Below are positions 1 to 7,934 of a stretch of DNA of 64,000 nt, piece by piece. Location: NCBI GenBank assembly GCA_015295835.1, contig DVEG01000025.1, positions 62,001-126,000 of the forward strand. Reading direction: 5' to 3'. The stretch is from Oscillatoriaceae cyanobacterium M7585_C2015_266 (lineage in GTDB: Bacteria > Cyanobacteriota > Cyanobacteriia > Cyanobacteriales > Oscillatoriaceae). A program made the translations under genes and the position numbers. Each line of letters opens with the position of its first letter. Position 1 is the stretch's first letter. The notes under the pieces are model-generated. The model did not search any database. It worked only from the letters and a program-made list of their open reading frames with translations, and was not told the DNA's origin.

Positions 1-80
1 GTGTAGAGGTATTATAGTGAGCGATAATTTGAGCGAAAAAATAATCCCCCTACCAAAAGTGCGCTCGCAACTTTCCACCT

Positions 81-203
81 CTAAGCCGAGATTTAAACCT
101 TTGTCAAGAAATTGTAGAGCATCACGAGGGGCAAATATAGATGGATTTTCACTTCCCAGAAGGAAGTACTTTTTATTTTACGATTCCGGTAAAAATAACA
201 GAA
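81..203 (+). pseudogene. Decayed C-terminal tail of a histidine kinase HATPase_c domain
   Basis: Reading the frame of the downstream gene back past its start gives LNLCQEIVEHHEGQI, a TAG stop at 138-140, then MDFHFPEGSTFYFTIPV. This matches the end of a HATPase_c domain (G-L-G-L-x-[IL]-x-x-x-I-V-x-x-H-x-G-x-I, then G-S-T-F-x-F-T-[IL]-P). In this family the position after the I is usually W, so TGG to TAG is the simplest origin. Further upstream the frame holds several stops (15-17, 18-20, 30-32, 42-44), so only a remnant survives here. The tail is in frame with the following receiver domain, so the ancestor may have been a hybrid kinase fused to it. Confidence 0.6.
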
Positions 204-1259
204 ATGATTCAAAATATAAATCAAAAACCCACCAAAGTAAATATTCTCGTGATAGATGATCATCCTGATAACTTACGTGTTTTATCCGCTATGCTTTCAA
301 AACAAGGATATCATGTTCGTAAGGCACTCAATGGCAAAATAGCACTAATTGCCTGTGAGGTAACACCCCCTGACTTAATTTTACTAGATATCAACATGCC
401 CGACATGGATGGCTATGAAGTATGCCAGCGTCTGAAAGCTTGCGAAAAAACTAAAGATATTCCTGTGATTTTCTTGAGCGTTTTAGATAATGTTTTGGAT
501 AAAGTAAAAGCATTTAAAGCTGGCGGAGCAGATTATATCACAAAACCTTTTCACATAGAAGAAGTTACAGTAAGAGTAGAAAATCAACTCAATCTCCAAC
601 GCCTGAAAAACGAACTTCAGGAAAAAAATCGCCTTTTAGAAAAACAAAATGCTTTATTAATTGAAGAAAATGAAAAACGACGTCTTGCCGAAAGCGCTTT
701 GCAACAAGCTAATGAGAAACTCCAGAAATTAGTTATTATAGATAGTTTAACAGAAGTAGCTAACCGCCGACACTTCGATGAGGTTTTACAAAAAGAGTGG
801 TATCGTTGCCAGCGTGAGCAATTTTTCCTTTCTTTGATTCTATGTGATATCGACTATTTTAAATTATATAATGATACCTATGGGCACTTAGCTGGCGATG
901 CTTGCTTGAGACAAGTAGCAGGCGCGATTACTAAAGCAGTTAGGCGCTCAACAGATTTAGTAGCTCGCTACGGAGGGGAAGAGTTTGCCGTCATCCTGCC
1001 CAATACCAACTTGCAGGGAGCAGAGGGTGTGGCGCAAAAAATTCAGAGAGAAGTTATAAAGCTGGAGATTGTTAATGCCTTATCTCCCTGTAATAGTTAT
1101 ATTACATTGAGTCAGGGAATTGCTAGTGTGATTCCCAGTTATAATCTTTCGCCAGATATACTGATTGCTAATGCTGATAAGACACTTTATCAAGCCAAGC
1201 AACAGGGGCGCAATTGTTACTGCCTGTGCCGCGAGTTAGAGTTACCAAGTTTGTTATAG
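204..1259 (+). CDS. Response regulator with GGDEF domain (diguanylate cyclase)
   Basis: Predicted to make cyclic di-GMP from two GTP under control of receiver phosphorylation. The receiver domain spans about residues 12-130, with the phospho-accepting Asp at about 62 in LLDINMPDMDG and the conserved Lys in YITKPF. A coiled-coil linker (about 130-190) leads to the GGDEF domain. Its signature is GGEEF at 257-261, and an RxxD product-inhibition site (RSTD) lies five residues before it, so it should be active and feedback-inhibited. I start at ATG 204. The in-frame ATG at 141 would add residues that are the leftover end of a histidine kinase. It stands alone, convergent with the next gene. Its cognate kinase may have been the broken one just upstream. 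Confidence 0.9.
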   Translation: MIQNINQKPTKVNILVIDDHPDNLRVLSAMLSKQGYHVRKALNGKIALIACEVTPPDLILLDINMPDMDGYEVCQRLKACEKTKDIPVIFLSVLDNVLDKVKAFKAGGADYITKPFHIEEVTVRVENQLNLQRLKNELQEKNRLLEKQNALLIEENEKRRLAESALQQANEKLQKLVIIDSLTEVANRRHFDEVLQKEWYRCQREQFFLSLILCDIDYFKLYNDTYGHLAGDACLRQVAGAITKAVRRSTDLVARYGGEEFAVILPNTNLQGAEGVAQKIQREVIKLEIVNALSPCNSYITLSQGIASVIPSYNLSPDILIANADKTLYQAKQQGRNCYCLCRELELPSLL

Positions 1260-1270
1260 GGAAAATAAAG

Positions 1271-1284
1271 AAAGCGATCGCTTT
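1271..1284. terminator. HIP1-centred palindrome between convergent genes
   Basis: AAAGCGATCGCTTT is a perfect 14-base palindrome in the 56-base gap between two convergent genes. It is followed by an AAA/TTT-rich stretch. It contains the HIP1 octamer, so it may be an ordinary HIP1 site rather than a terminator. Confidence 0.3.
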
Positions 1285-1315
1285 TCGCTTTAAATAAAAA
1301 AGAATCTGTCTTTTA

Positions 1316-1621
1316 TTATTGCAAGGATAAAAATTCAATGCGGGGCAACAGAGGATCTTGCACCATGCCCACGCCGACGAAGCCCCAGCGGTTGAGTAAA
1401 CCCTTCAATTGAGAGCCGGGGAGCGACTCCACCCCAAACTTATCAGCCAAATCAGCAGCGTGTGCCTTCAGGTAGCTAAGGGCATCGAAATATTCACGAA
1501 ACATCAATAGATAACCAGGTCCATTATTGGCCTTGGGATGGGCTACGAGATAGCTACCGTCTATTTTGGAGCGCACCAAGTAATAAACTTCAGAAAACAT
1601 TCCCTCAGTTGATATTTTCAA
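1316..1621 (-). CDS. Conserved hypothetical protein, 101 aa
   Basis: I do not recognise a named family. The protein is compact and soluble, with no signal peptide or membrane helix. It begins MKISTEGMFSEVYYLVRS and has an aromatic-rich middle (GYLLMFREYFDALSYLKAH). Its start overlaps the last 17 bases of the upstream permease gene on the same strand, so the two are probably cotranscribed and translationally coupled. The tight overlap supports it being real. It could be a cyanobacterial protein of unknown function; nothing visible ties it to transport. Confidence 0.6.
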   Translation of the reverse strand: MKISTEGMFSEVYYLVRSKIDGSYLVAHPKANNGPGYLLMFREYFDALSYLKAHAADLADKFGVESLPGSQLKGLLNRWGFVGVGMVQDPLLPRIEFLSLQ

Positions 1622-2666
1622 GTTTAATTCTGGGATCGACAGCCTTCAGGAGTAAGTCTGCTAGCAGATTTCCTACTATTAACATTACTGCACCCATCAT
1701 CAAGCTGGCCATCACCAGATAAAGATCTTGGGAATTCACGGCTTGTAAGATTAGCCGTCCCAAACCGGGCCAATTAAAGAAATTTTCAGCGATGAATGCA
1801 CCACTGAGCAAGCTAGCAAATTCAAATCCCAATAGGGTAATTAGGGGGTTGACGGCATTTCGGAGGGCGTGGATGTAGATAACTCGGTTTTCTGGGAGCC
1901 CTTTAGCGCGAGCGGTGCGGATATAGTCTTGGCGGAGTACATCGAGTAATTGCCCACGCATTAGCCGTTGTAAGCCAGCAAAGCCGGTGATAGTGAGGGC
2001 GATGGTGGGCAGAATCATGTGCCAGGCTATATCTAAGATTTTGCCGATGGGTGATAAGTCGGCATGGTAGATGCTTGTCATGCCGCCGATGGGAACTAGG
2101 GGGGAGAGGTTTTGGGCGAGGAATAATAGCAACAGAGCGGTGATGAAGCTGGGAAATCCTTGAGCGCCGTAGCTGATGGTTTGTAGGAATCTGTCTAGGA
2201 AGCGATTTTGGTTGACGGCGGCGATGATGCCCAGGGGAATGGCGAGAGCCCATGTTGTAAATAAAGAGGCGATCGCTAATAGCAAGGTTGCTGGGATGCG
2301 CTCTGCCAATAACGAAGCCACTGAGCGCTGGTAAACGAAACTTGTGCCAAAATCTCCTTGAGTGATAATTCGCCCCAACCAGCGTAAATACTGCTCTAGG
2401 GGCGATTTATCTAATCCGAAATTTACTTTTAATTGTTCGATAGTTTCTGGAGAAATTTTAGGATTTTGCCTGAGCGTGTCTAAGTAATCCCCTGGAGCCA
2501 GTTGAATTATTGCAAAACACAGTGCCGATGCTAGCAACAGCGTCACCAGCGCCTGGAATAGCCGTTTGAGGATATAGGTAAATGTTTCGCTAGCAAGCGC
2601 TGCTTTGGCGCCGTTGACTATTATTTCTAGCCCTTCGCTTACTGAGGATACTTTTATAGCTCTCAT
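1605..2666 (-). CDS. ABC transporter permease, DppB/OppB family
   Basis: Inner-membrane subunit of a peptide/nickel-type ABC importer. The N-terminal helix ends in the family-typical FAIIQLAPGDYLDTL. It is followed by a soluble loop and five further hydrophobic segments. The cytoplasmic coupling (EAA-like) loop is seen as LLDVLRQDYIRTARAKGLPENRVIYIHALRNA, with the RTARAKGL core of the DppB group. Length 353 aa is normal. The first about 25 residues are polar, so the true start may lie slightly downstream. No DppC, ATPase or binding protein lies nearby, so its partners must be encoded elsewhere, a common arrangement in cyanobacteria. It overlaps the small downstream gene. Confidence 0.88.
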   Translation of the reverse strand: MRAIKVSSVSEGLEIIVNGAKAALASETFTYILKRLFQALVTLLLASALCFAIIQLAPGDYLDTLRQNPKISPETIEQLKVNFGLDKSPLEQYLRWLGRIITQGDFGTSFVYQRSVASLLAERIPATLLLAIASLFTTWALAIPLGIIAAVNQNRFLDRFLQTISYGAQGFPSFITALLLLFLAQNLSPLVPIGGMTSIYHADLSPIGKILDIAWHMILPTIALTITGFAGLQRLMRGQLLDVLRQDYIRTARAKGLPENRVIYIHALRNAVNPLITLLGFEFASLLSGAFIAENFFNWPGLGRLILQAVNSQDLYLVMASLMMGAVMLIVGNLLADLLLKAVDPRIKLENIN

Positions 2667-2738
2667 AGATTCCCAGAGAGTTTTTGGGGTTGCCGGAATT
2701 TGGGAATTGAGGTATTTTAGAATTAGGGTTTTCTTTTG

Positions 2739-3251
2739 TTAATATTCGACTAGGGTTACAACTGGCGCTTTCGGTAGTTTTTCACGCCCCCTTAAACTGC
2801 TTAACTCCACGATAAATGCAAATCCCACCAGCTCGCAGCCAATCCTCTCTACTAGGGAAGCGGTGGCGCGTGCCGTGCCGCCTGTTGCTATCAAGTCGTC
2901 TACAATTAAAACGCGATTTCCTGGCTGTAAAGCATCTTGGTGTATTTCTAGGCAATCTTTGCCGTATTCTAATTCATATTCTACTGAGTAGATAGCTGCC
3001 GGCAATTTGCCTGGTTTGCGTACTGGAATAAAGCCTATTCCTAGTTTATAGGCTAGGGGTACGCCAAATAAAAAGCCCCGCGACTCCATGCCAATGATAA
3101 AATCCGCTCCTAGAGGGGCACATTTTTCAGTCAGGGTGTCTATGGTGTAGCGTAGCCCTTCTGGGTGCCGCAAAAGTGTTGTAATATCCCGGAATATAAT
3201 TCCTGGTTTGGGAAAGTCTGGTATGTCGCGAATTAGATATTTCAGATCCAT
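2739..3251 (-). CDS. apt: Adenine phosphoribosyltransferase
   Basis: Salvages adenine to AMP with PRPP in the cytoplasm. At 170 aa it has the normal length. The start [24 protein letters not shown] is the typical Apt N-terminus. The PRPP-binding signature [14 protein letters not shown] is intact, as is the flexible-loop region VRKPGKLP. Adenine is also released by MTA breakdown, so the gene fits with the methionine-salvage genes and the AdoMet decarboxylase further along, though it is not linked to them in an operon. Confidence 0.96.
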   Translation of the reverse strand: MDLKYLIRDIPDFPKPGIIFRDITTLLRHPEGLRYTIDTLTEKCAPLGADFIIGMESRGFLFGVPLAYKLGIGFIPVRKPGKLPAAIYSVEYELEYGKDCLEIHQDALQPGNRVLIVDDLIATGGTARATASLVERIGCELVGFAFIVELSSLRGREKLPKAPVVTLVEY

Positions 3252-3560
3252 TATATTTTAGGAGTGATGGTTGAAAATGAAGTTAGTATCTGTAGTATTT
3301 TGCTACGGCACTGCATCATCCTGGGCTGCTGTCTTAGCTTCATCGACTATAACTCGAAAAGGTTGATAATATTAACTGTTTGGTTTGCAGGCTTTCTATG
3401 CGCTCGCTTTCTTGGCTTTTCGTCCCTCAATTGATAGCTGGTGCAATTTTATATATATGATAAGAACGGAAATGTCAATACCTGAAGTTAAAAATTTTAG
3501 TAGACAAGTTGTTATAAATTGGGCTTGGCCATTTCCAGGAGCCATCTCCAGGCATTAAGC
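3252..3560. other. Intergenic gap between divergent apt and DUF3038 genes
   Basis: About 310 bases without a supportable gene. It must hold the promoters of the divergent apt and DUF3038 genes. AT-rich stretches (for example TTATATATATGATAAG near 3450) could serve as -10 elements. No RNA gene or clear repeat was seen. Confidence 0.4.
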
Positions 3561-4184
3561 ATGAACGGGATCGCAAGTGTAATGCAATCAAAAAGTTCGA
3601 CAAAGCAGTCTATACCAATCATTTTGGAAAGTTTACCTAACCCGATCGATCCAGAGAGAGGATGTCCTCGCCGCACACGACTGCAAATTGACTTAATTTT
3701 ACTAGCTATTGAAGCTTTGGAGCTGAAAGGCTCAGAAGCTTTCTTAGCTGTGACAAAAGAACTAGAGCTGCAAGATATTATTAAGAACCGTGTTGTACTG
3801 TGGCGGTTGCGTAGCACTAATCCGCTGCGAAAATTTAGCCAACGCCGCCCCCTGAGTTTGGTAGAAGCTAAAGCTCTAGTAGCGATCGCTTGCTATCAAG
3901 CACGGCGGCTCACCGCCACTATGCGGCAGTTGCTATTGGAATATCAGCAAATGCGGGAAAAACAATTGCCCCTAGAAAATCACTTGCGACTATCCGATTA
4001 CCTGGGACGCTTCCGAGCTCACTTCCGCAGCCGCATGAATCCCCGACGCTCTGGTGTTCTAGTTTATAGCAATGACGAAAAATTAAATCAACTAGCCCTC
4101 AAACTTTTAGGTCAATTGCTCTTATGTACCGGCACCTACGGGATGCAAAGGTTTTGGATGAGTTTGTTTGACGGAGAAGTATGA
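3561..4184 (+). CDS. DUF3038 family protein
   Basis: A cyanobacterial family of unknown function. The recognisable part runs from IPIILESLPNP through LQIDLILLAIEALELKGSEAF to the C-terminus. It is mostly helical and basic (RRTR, RFRAHFRSRMNPRR). The frame is open from a TTG at 3519, but that start would add residues unlike the family. I prefer ATG 3561, with ATG 3582 as an alternative. The DUF4335 gene follows 90 bases downstream on the same strand. This order is a known pairing in cyanobacteria and suggests a shared role. Confidence 0.82.
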   Translation: MNGIASVMQSKSSTKQSIPIILESLPNPIDPERGCPRRTRLQIDLILLAIEALELKGSEAFLAVTKELELQDIIKNRVVLWRLRSTNPLRKFSQRRPLSLVEAKALVAIACYQARRLTATMRQLLLEYQQMREKQLPLENHLRLSDYLGRFRAHFRSRMNPRRSGVLVYSNDEKLNQLALKLLGQLLLCTGTYGMQRFWMSLFDGEV

Positions 4185-4274
4185 AAGCCCCTATTTTCTG
4201 GGCATAGGGGAAAAACGAAAGGGAAATTCAATTCCGACTTATTTCGTGATTTTCGTGGTAAATGTATCAATTCC

Positions 4275-5609
4275 ATGACAATTCAACGCCAATACAGTTT
4301 ACCTAATTGCACACTTATACTAGAGGGCTTAAGTGAAAGTACAACTGCCAATTCCTCAGAGCCTAGGCCCTTAATGTCGATTTTAATCAATGCTGAGTGC
4401 CGCTTAGCAGCTTGCCAACAACCTCTGACAGGAGGGCGGGAATTTTTTGAAAATTTTATCGCCGCCGTCAATTCCTATGCTCAGGAGTTTTTGAGCGGGG
4501 TGCCCCATCCCAAACAGCAAAATAATCACGGAGCACAGGTAAAGTTTGAGAAAATCGACGACAATTTACATCGCTTGATAGTGCAGCCTTCTTCTCAAGC
4601 GCTCCCTAATACCTCTATTCAAATTGACTTAAATACTGTGCAGTTAGTTGATTTGATAGAGGCAGTCGATCAATTTCTGGCTGACAGCCAAACGCTACCA
4701 AATATGTCGCTGAATTTGCAACCCGTTTCTAAGCAGGAGGCGGCAAATTATGAACCAGTCGTGCGCAGAGCTTTGCCCGCTGCCGTGGGGGTGTCGAGTT
4801 TGGCAGTAGCCGCACTTGCCTTTTTCTTTATGCCAATTCCGGAAGTGCGCCTACCTGAACCTGCATCTGAGAGCAATTCTACCACCAGCATGATTACTAC
4901 TGGCAGCAATTCTACTCCGGGGGCGGCGCCGCCTACTCTGGATTTAGATAAAACTGCAGCAGTTGTACCAGAAATAACTGAGCCGAAACGACTCCAGGAG
5001 TTGCAGTCGAAGCTGGAAGAGCAAATTAATAGGAAGTGGAAACGCGACGGCTCTATAACAAAAGATTTGGTTTACCGCGTCGGCGTAAGTCCAGATGGCA
5101 AGATTGTAGGATATAAGCCGCAGAATGCAGCAGCCCTGGAATATAGTGGTAAGACACCTCTTTTAGAGTTGCTTGCTATCTCGCCTGCAGGGGGAAGTGC
5201 TCAGCCAAAATCTCTGGCTCAGTTTCTAGTTGTGTTTATGGCAACTGGAGAGGTGCAAGTTTCTCCCTGGAATAAGGAAACTATGCCCGAGCGCATGACT
5301 TCTACTATTACCGAGCCGGCTGTGGTGGATTCTTTGCGCAAGAATTTGTATGAGAAACTTTCTCAAAACTGGAATAAGCAAAAGTTGCGATTCCAGCAGG
5401 ATTTAATATATTTTGTCAGTGTTACGGCTAGTGGAGTGATCGCTCGAGTCGAGCCTACTGATCGCAGCGCTTCTGATTACGTTCAGGAAACTCCCCTGCC
5501 TAGTTTGCAACAGCCCGCAATTTCTCCTAAAGAGCCTGTCGCTCAATTTAGGGTTGTTTTTAAACCAACTGGAGAGCTGGAAATTAGCCCTTATTATGCT
5601 GTCAAGTAG
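4275..5609 (+). CDS. DUF4335 family protein with single membrane helix
   Basis: 444 aa. The N-terminal DUF4335 domain begins MTIQRQYSLPNCTLILEGL and reaches to about residue 150. One hydrophobic segment (about 173-190, AAVGVSSLAVAALAFFFMP) is followed by a Ser/Thr/Pro-rich linker. The remainder holds two related copies of a unit with the pattern L-x-x-x-L-x-x-x-[IL]-x-x-x-W-[KN]-x-x that ends in Q-F-[LR]-V-V-F-[MK]-x-T-G-E-[VL]-x-[VI]-S-P. The second copy starts near residue 354. The topology suggests a cytoplasmic N-domain and a duplicated outer domain. It follows the DUF3038 gene. The function is unknown. Confidence 0.8.
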   Translation: MTIQRQYSLPNCTLILEGLSESTTANSSEPRPLMSILINAECRLAACQQPLTGGREFFENFIAAVNSYAQEFLSGVPHPKQQNNHGAQVKFEKIDDNLHRLIVQPSSQALPNTSIQIDLNTVQLVDLIEAVDQFLADSQTLPNMSLNLQPVSKQEAANYEPVVRRALPAAVGVSSLAVAALAFFFMPIPEVRLPEPASESNSTTSMITTGSNSTPGAAPPTLDLDKTAAVVPEITEPKRLQELQSKLEEQINRKWKRDGSITKDLVYRVGVSPDGKIVGYKPQNAAALEYSGKTPLLELLAISPAGGSAQPKSLAQFLVVFMATGEVQVSPWNKETMPERMTSTITEPAVVDSLRKNLYEKLSQNWNKQKLRFQQDLIYFVSVTASGVIARVEPTDRSASDYVQETPLPSLQQPAISPKEPVAQFRVVFKPTGELEISPYYAVK

Positions 5610-5630
5610 GTGGTTTGACCTTGGTGTTTT

Positions 5631-6320
5631 TCAGCCAAATGTTTGTGGCCCTGTCCAAAGATTTGAGTAGGGACTGCCGAAGATTTCGGGGCGATCGCCG
5701 AAGGCGGGGATTGTATCGCCGCTGACATCAACTGCCCACAGTTTCCAATCTTTTTCGCCGATAGTGCCGGCACGAAATAAGACGCGAGCGCGGTAAAACT
5801 GACTCCACCCTAGTAAGATAGCGGTTGTATATTCTACCTGCGTCGGAGCAATAGTTGTAGCGCGATTTTGATGGCGATCCCAAATCACAGCATAATCGGA
5901 GGCTACGGAGGTACACAAGAGGGCCTCAAATTCTCGCGCCAGTAAGCGCTCGCCTGATTGTGACCATGAAACCGGAATTAATATAGCCATCCACCCTGTC
6001 GTATCTAGAGCCTGAGAGCTTAATAAATGAGGATTGGCTAGAGGAGAAGAAGCCGTAATCGTCTGTTGGGCGCCTGTTTGCCGATTTTCTACAAACATCG
6101 CACTTGTGACGCGACAGCGGAAAAATTGCGGTTGCACCTGCATTTGGATACGACTGTATGCAGCATAGCAACCGTCTGGAGACAACAGAGACGGAGTACG
6201 GTAGTAGCGTATTCCGGAACCGTCGGTGGAGCTGACAGCAGCATGAGTAGCCAAAATCCAGTTCCACGGGATGGGATGGGGGCTGTTGAGGGGATCGAGC
6301 TGCACCGATGATTGATTCAT
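5631..6320 (-). CDS. Conserved hypothetical protein, 229 aa
   Basis: Not a family I can name. The protein is soluble, with no leader or membrane segment. Tryptophan-containing strands such as PIPWNWILATHAAVSS, SPDGCYAAYSRIQ, VSWSQSGERLLAREFE and DWKLWAVDVSGD look like beta-propeller blades of the TolB/WD type. That fold is an inference from pattern only. It converges with the DUF4335 gene and lies downstream of dnaN. A hairpin terminator separates it from dnaN, so it probably has its own promoter. Confidence 0.7.
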   Translation of the reverse strand: MNQSSVQLDPLNSPHPIPWNWILATHAAVSSTDGSGIRYYRTPSLLSPDGCYAAYSRIQMQVQPQFFRCRVTSAMFVENRQTGAQQTITASSPLANPHLLSSQALDTTGWMAILIPVSWSQSGERLLAREFEALLCTSVASDYAVIWDRHQNRATTIAPTQVEYTTAILLGWSQFYRARVLFRAGTIGEKDWKLWAVDVSGDTIPAFGDRPEIFGSPYSNLWTGPQTFG

Positions 6321-6410
6321 GTAATAATTACAACAGGTGTGTTTACAATTACTAAAAAAATAATAACATTTCTGAAAGTGGAGGAAATAAAAAAAATTCT
6401 GTAAATATAA

Positions 6411-6440
6411 CGAAAAGCCCCGATTGAGAAAGGCTTTTCG
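6411..6440 (-). terminator. Rho-independent terminator of dnaN
   Basis: CGAAAAGCC (6411-6419) pairs perfectly with GGCTTTTCG (6432-6440) across a 12-base loop. On the minus strand it is followed by an AT-rich, T-containing tail, just after the dnaN stop codon. Confidence 0.7.
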
Positions 6441-6473
6441 ATTGTCTCACTTACATTTAACAATTTGCCCTGA

Positions 6474-7661
6474 CTAGCGCAATTGCACAGGCATCACTAA
6501 ATAAGTCATCTTCAACTCACCTAGGGGCGTCAAAACCACCGGCATATTTGCCTTATTGAGTAGGATTTGAATTTCTGAGGTATTGAACACTTTCAATCCA
6601 TCCATCAGATACCTAACATTAAAAGCAATTTCTCGCGGCTCATCCGAAGAAATTTGCGCCGACATCGACTCGCGACCGCTGCCCACGTCAGCGGCATCAA
6701 CACTTAGATAAACTTCCTGAGCGTCGTTATCGAAAGTACACTTGACGATATGATTTTTTTGGTCAGCTAAAATAGCAATTCGCTCTAGAGCGCTGAGGAG
6801 TTTCTTGCGCTCTACGGTTACATGATTAGCAAACTGACGCGGTAGCAATTGCCGATAGTTAGGATACTGCCCTTCTAATTTTCGGGAAGTCAAACTCTGC
6901 TGACCGATTTCAAAGATGATTTGACTTTGGTCAAAATTTAGGGTTAAGGATTTAGGCTCTTTGAGTGCCGCCACCATACGTTCCAGTTCTCTTAATGCTC
7001 TGGCGGGAATGGTGACTTCAAATTCTTCGGTTTCGTTTTCTTCTTCGGCGTTTTCTTGGGAAGTTTTTTCTGGAAGCTCTGTTTCAACAACAGCTAAACG
7101 GTGCCCGTCTGTAGAGGCAAATTCTAAACTATCTTTTAGAATTTTAACATGTACGCCGGTGAGTATTTGCTTGGTTTCGTCGCTGCTGGCGGCAAAGAGG
7201 GTGCCGCGTAATCCTTCTATTAAAGCTTCGGCTGGCAAGTTAATTGACTGCCCGGAAGTGATTGCGGGCAGTTCTGGATAATCGGAGGCATCCATTCCTC
7301 GTACTTGATAATATTGCCCTGATGTTGAGGTGAGAGTTGCGCTCGCGCTCTTTTCGCTGCTTTCTTGCCCAGTTGCAACTCCTTTGTCGTCTATAATTAT
7401 TTCCCCCTCCGGCAACTTTGATACTATATCATTGAGCAGCTTTGCCGGCAGGGTAATTGCTCCTGCTTCTTCTACTTGCGCCTCAAAGCTGGTGCGTATC
7501 CCAACAGATAAGTCAAATGCTGTTAGCTGCACCTGCTGCGTTTCCACATCTGCTGTCAGTAGTACGTTAGCTAGCACTGGATGGGTTGGGCGAGAGGGTA
7601 CTGCCCGACTTACCAGTGAGAGATTGCTGGCTAGTTCATTTTGGGCACAAATAATTTTCAT
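6474..7661 (-). CDS. dnaN: DNA polymerase III beta sliding clamp
   Basis: Ring-shaped processivity clamp for the replicative polymerase. ATG 7661 gives the family start MKIICAQNELASNLSLVSRAVPS. The longer open frame from 7736 adds a Lys-rich leader unlike the family. The three-fold repeated clamp domains are recognisable: GITLPAKLLNDIVSKLPEG-type in the first, LRGTLFAASSDETKQILTGV in the second, and ALERIAILADQKNHIVKC in the third. The C-terminus LTPLGELKMTYLVMPVQLR is typical. At 395 aa it is somewhat long because of an acidic insertion (about 202-214, rich in E). It follows oriC and dnaA on the same strand, the classic origin layout. Confidence 0.96.
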   Translation of the reverse strand: MKIICAQNELASNLSLVSRAVPSRPTHPVLANVLLTADVETQQVQLTAFDLSVGIRTSFEAQVEEAGAITLPAKLLNDIVSKLPEGEIIIDDKGVATGQESSEKSASATLTSTSGQYYQVRGMDASDYPELPAITSGQSINLPAEALIEGLRGTLFAASSDETKQILTGVHVKILKDSLEFASTDGHRLAVVETELPEKTSQENAEEENETEEFEVTIPARALRELERMVAALKEPKSLTLNFDQSQIIFEIGQQSLTSRKLEGQYPNYRQLLPRQFANHVTVERKKLLSALERIAILADQKNHIVKCTFDNDAQEVYLSVDAADVGSGRESMSAQISSDEPREIAFNVRYLMDGLKVFNTSEIQILLNKANMPVVLTPLGELKMTYLVMPVQLR

Positions 7662-7736
7662 CGTAATTATAATTTTTGCCTTGCCTTTGTTTTTCTGACC
7701 CCAGGCTATTTTGACATTAATTTCAATGCTTAACAA

Positions 7737-7934
7737 TCTACTGGCTGGGGCTGTAGTGTACTTTACTTTCTTCCCGTCTGTGGAAACTGTGGAAAAATTT
7801 GTAAAATCCTTTGTTATCAGCCTTTATGGATTTTCTTCTTTGTGGAAAACTTGTGGATAAATTAGTTTATTAATTTTTCCACAGATTTTCCACAGATTTT
7901 CCACAGCCACAACTGTAAATGCCAGAAAGTAAAG
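7737..7934. other. oriC: Chromosomal replication origin (oriC) with DnaA boxes
   Basis: The gap between dnaA and dnaN holds seven DnaA-box-like nonamers. Four read TGTGGAA[AC] or TGTGGATAA: 7779-7787, 7788-7796, 7841-7849 and 7852-7860. Three read TTTTCCACA: 7875-7883, 7886-7894 and 7897-7905. The last three are head to tail at an exact 11-base period. The 7852-7860 box is the reverse complement of TTATCCACA, the strict consensus. AT-rich DNA lies between and around the two groups and could be the unwinding element. A dnaA leader location and inward-facing box groups are usual for oriC. Confidence 0.88.

Noticed and set aside
17-259. 80-codon plus-strand frame at the window start
   Set aside because: It overlaps the kinase tail and the true cyclase gene in another frame, and its product is basic and motif-free.
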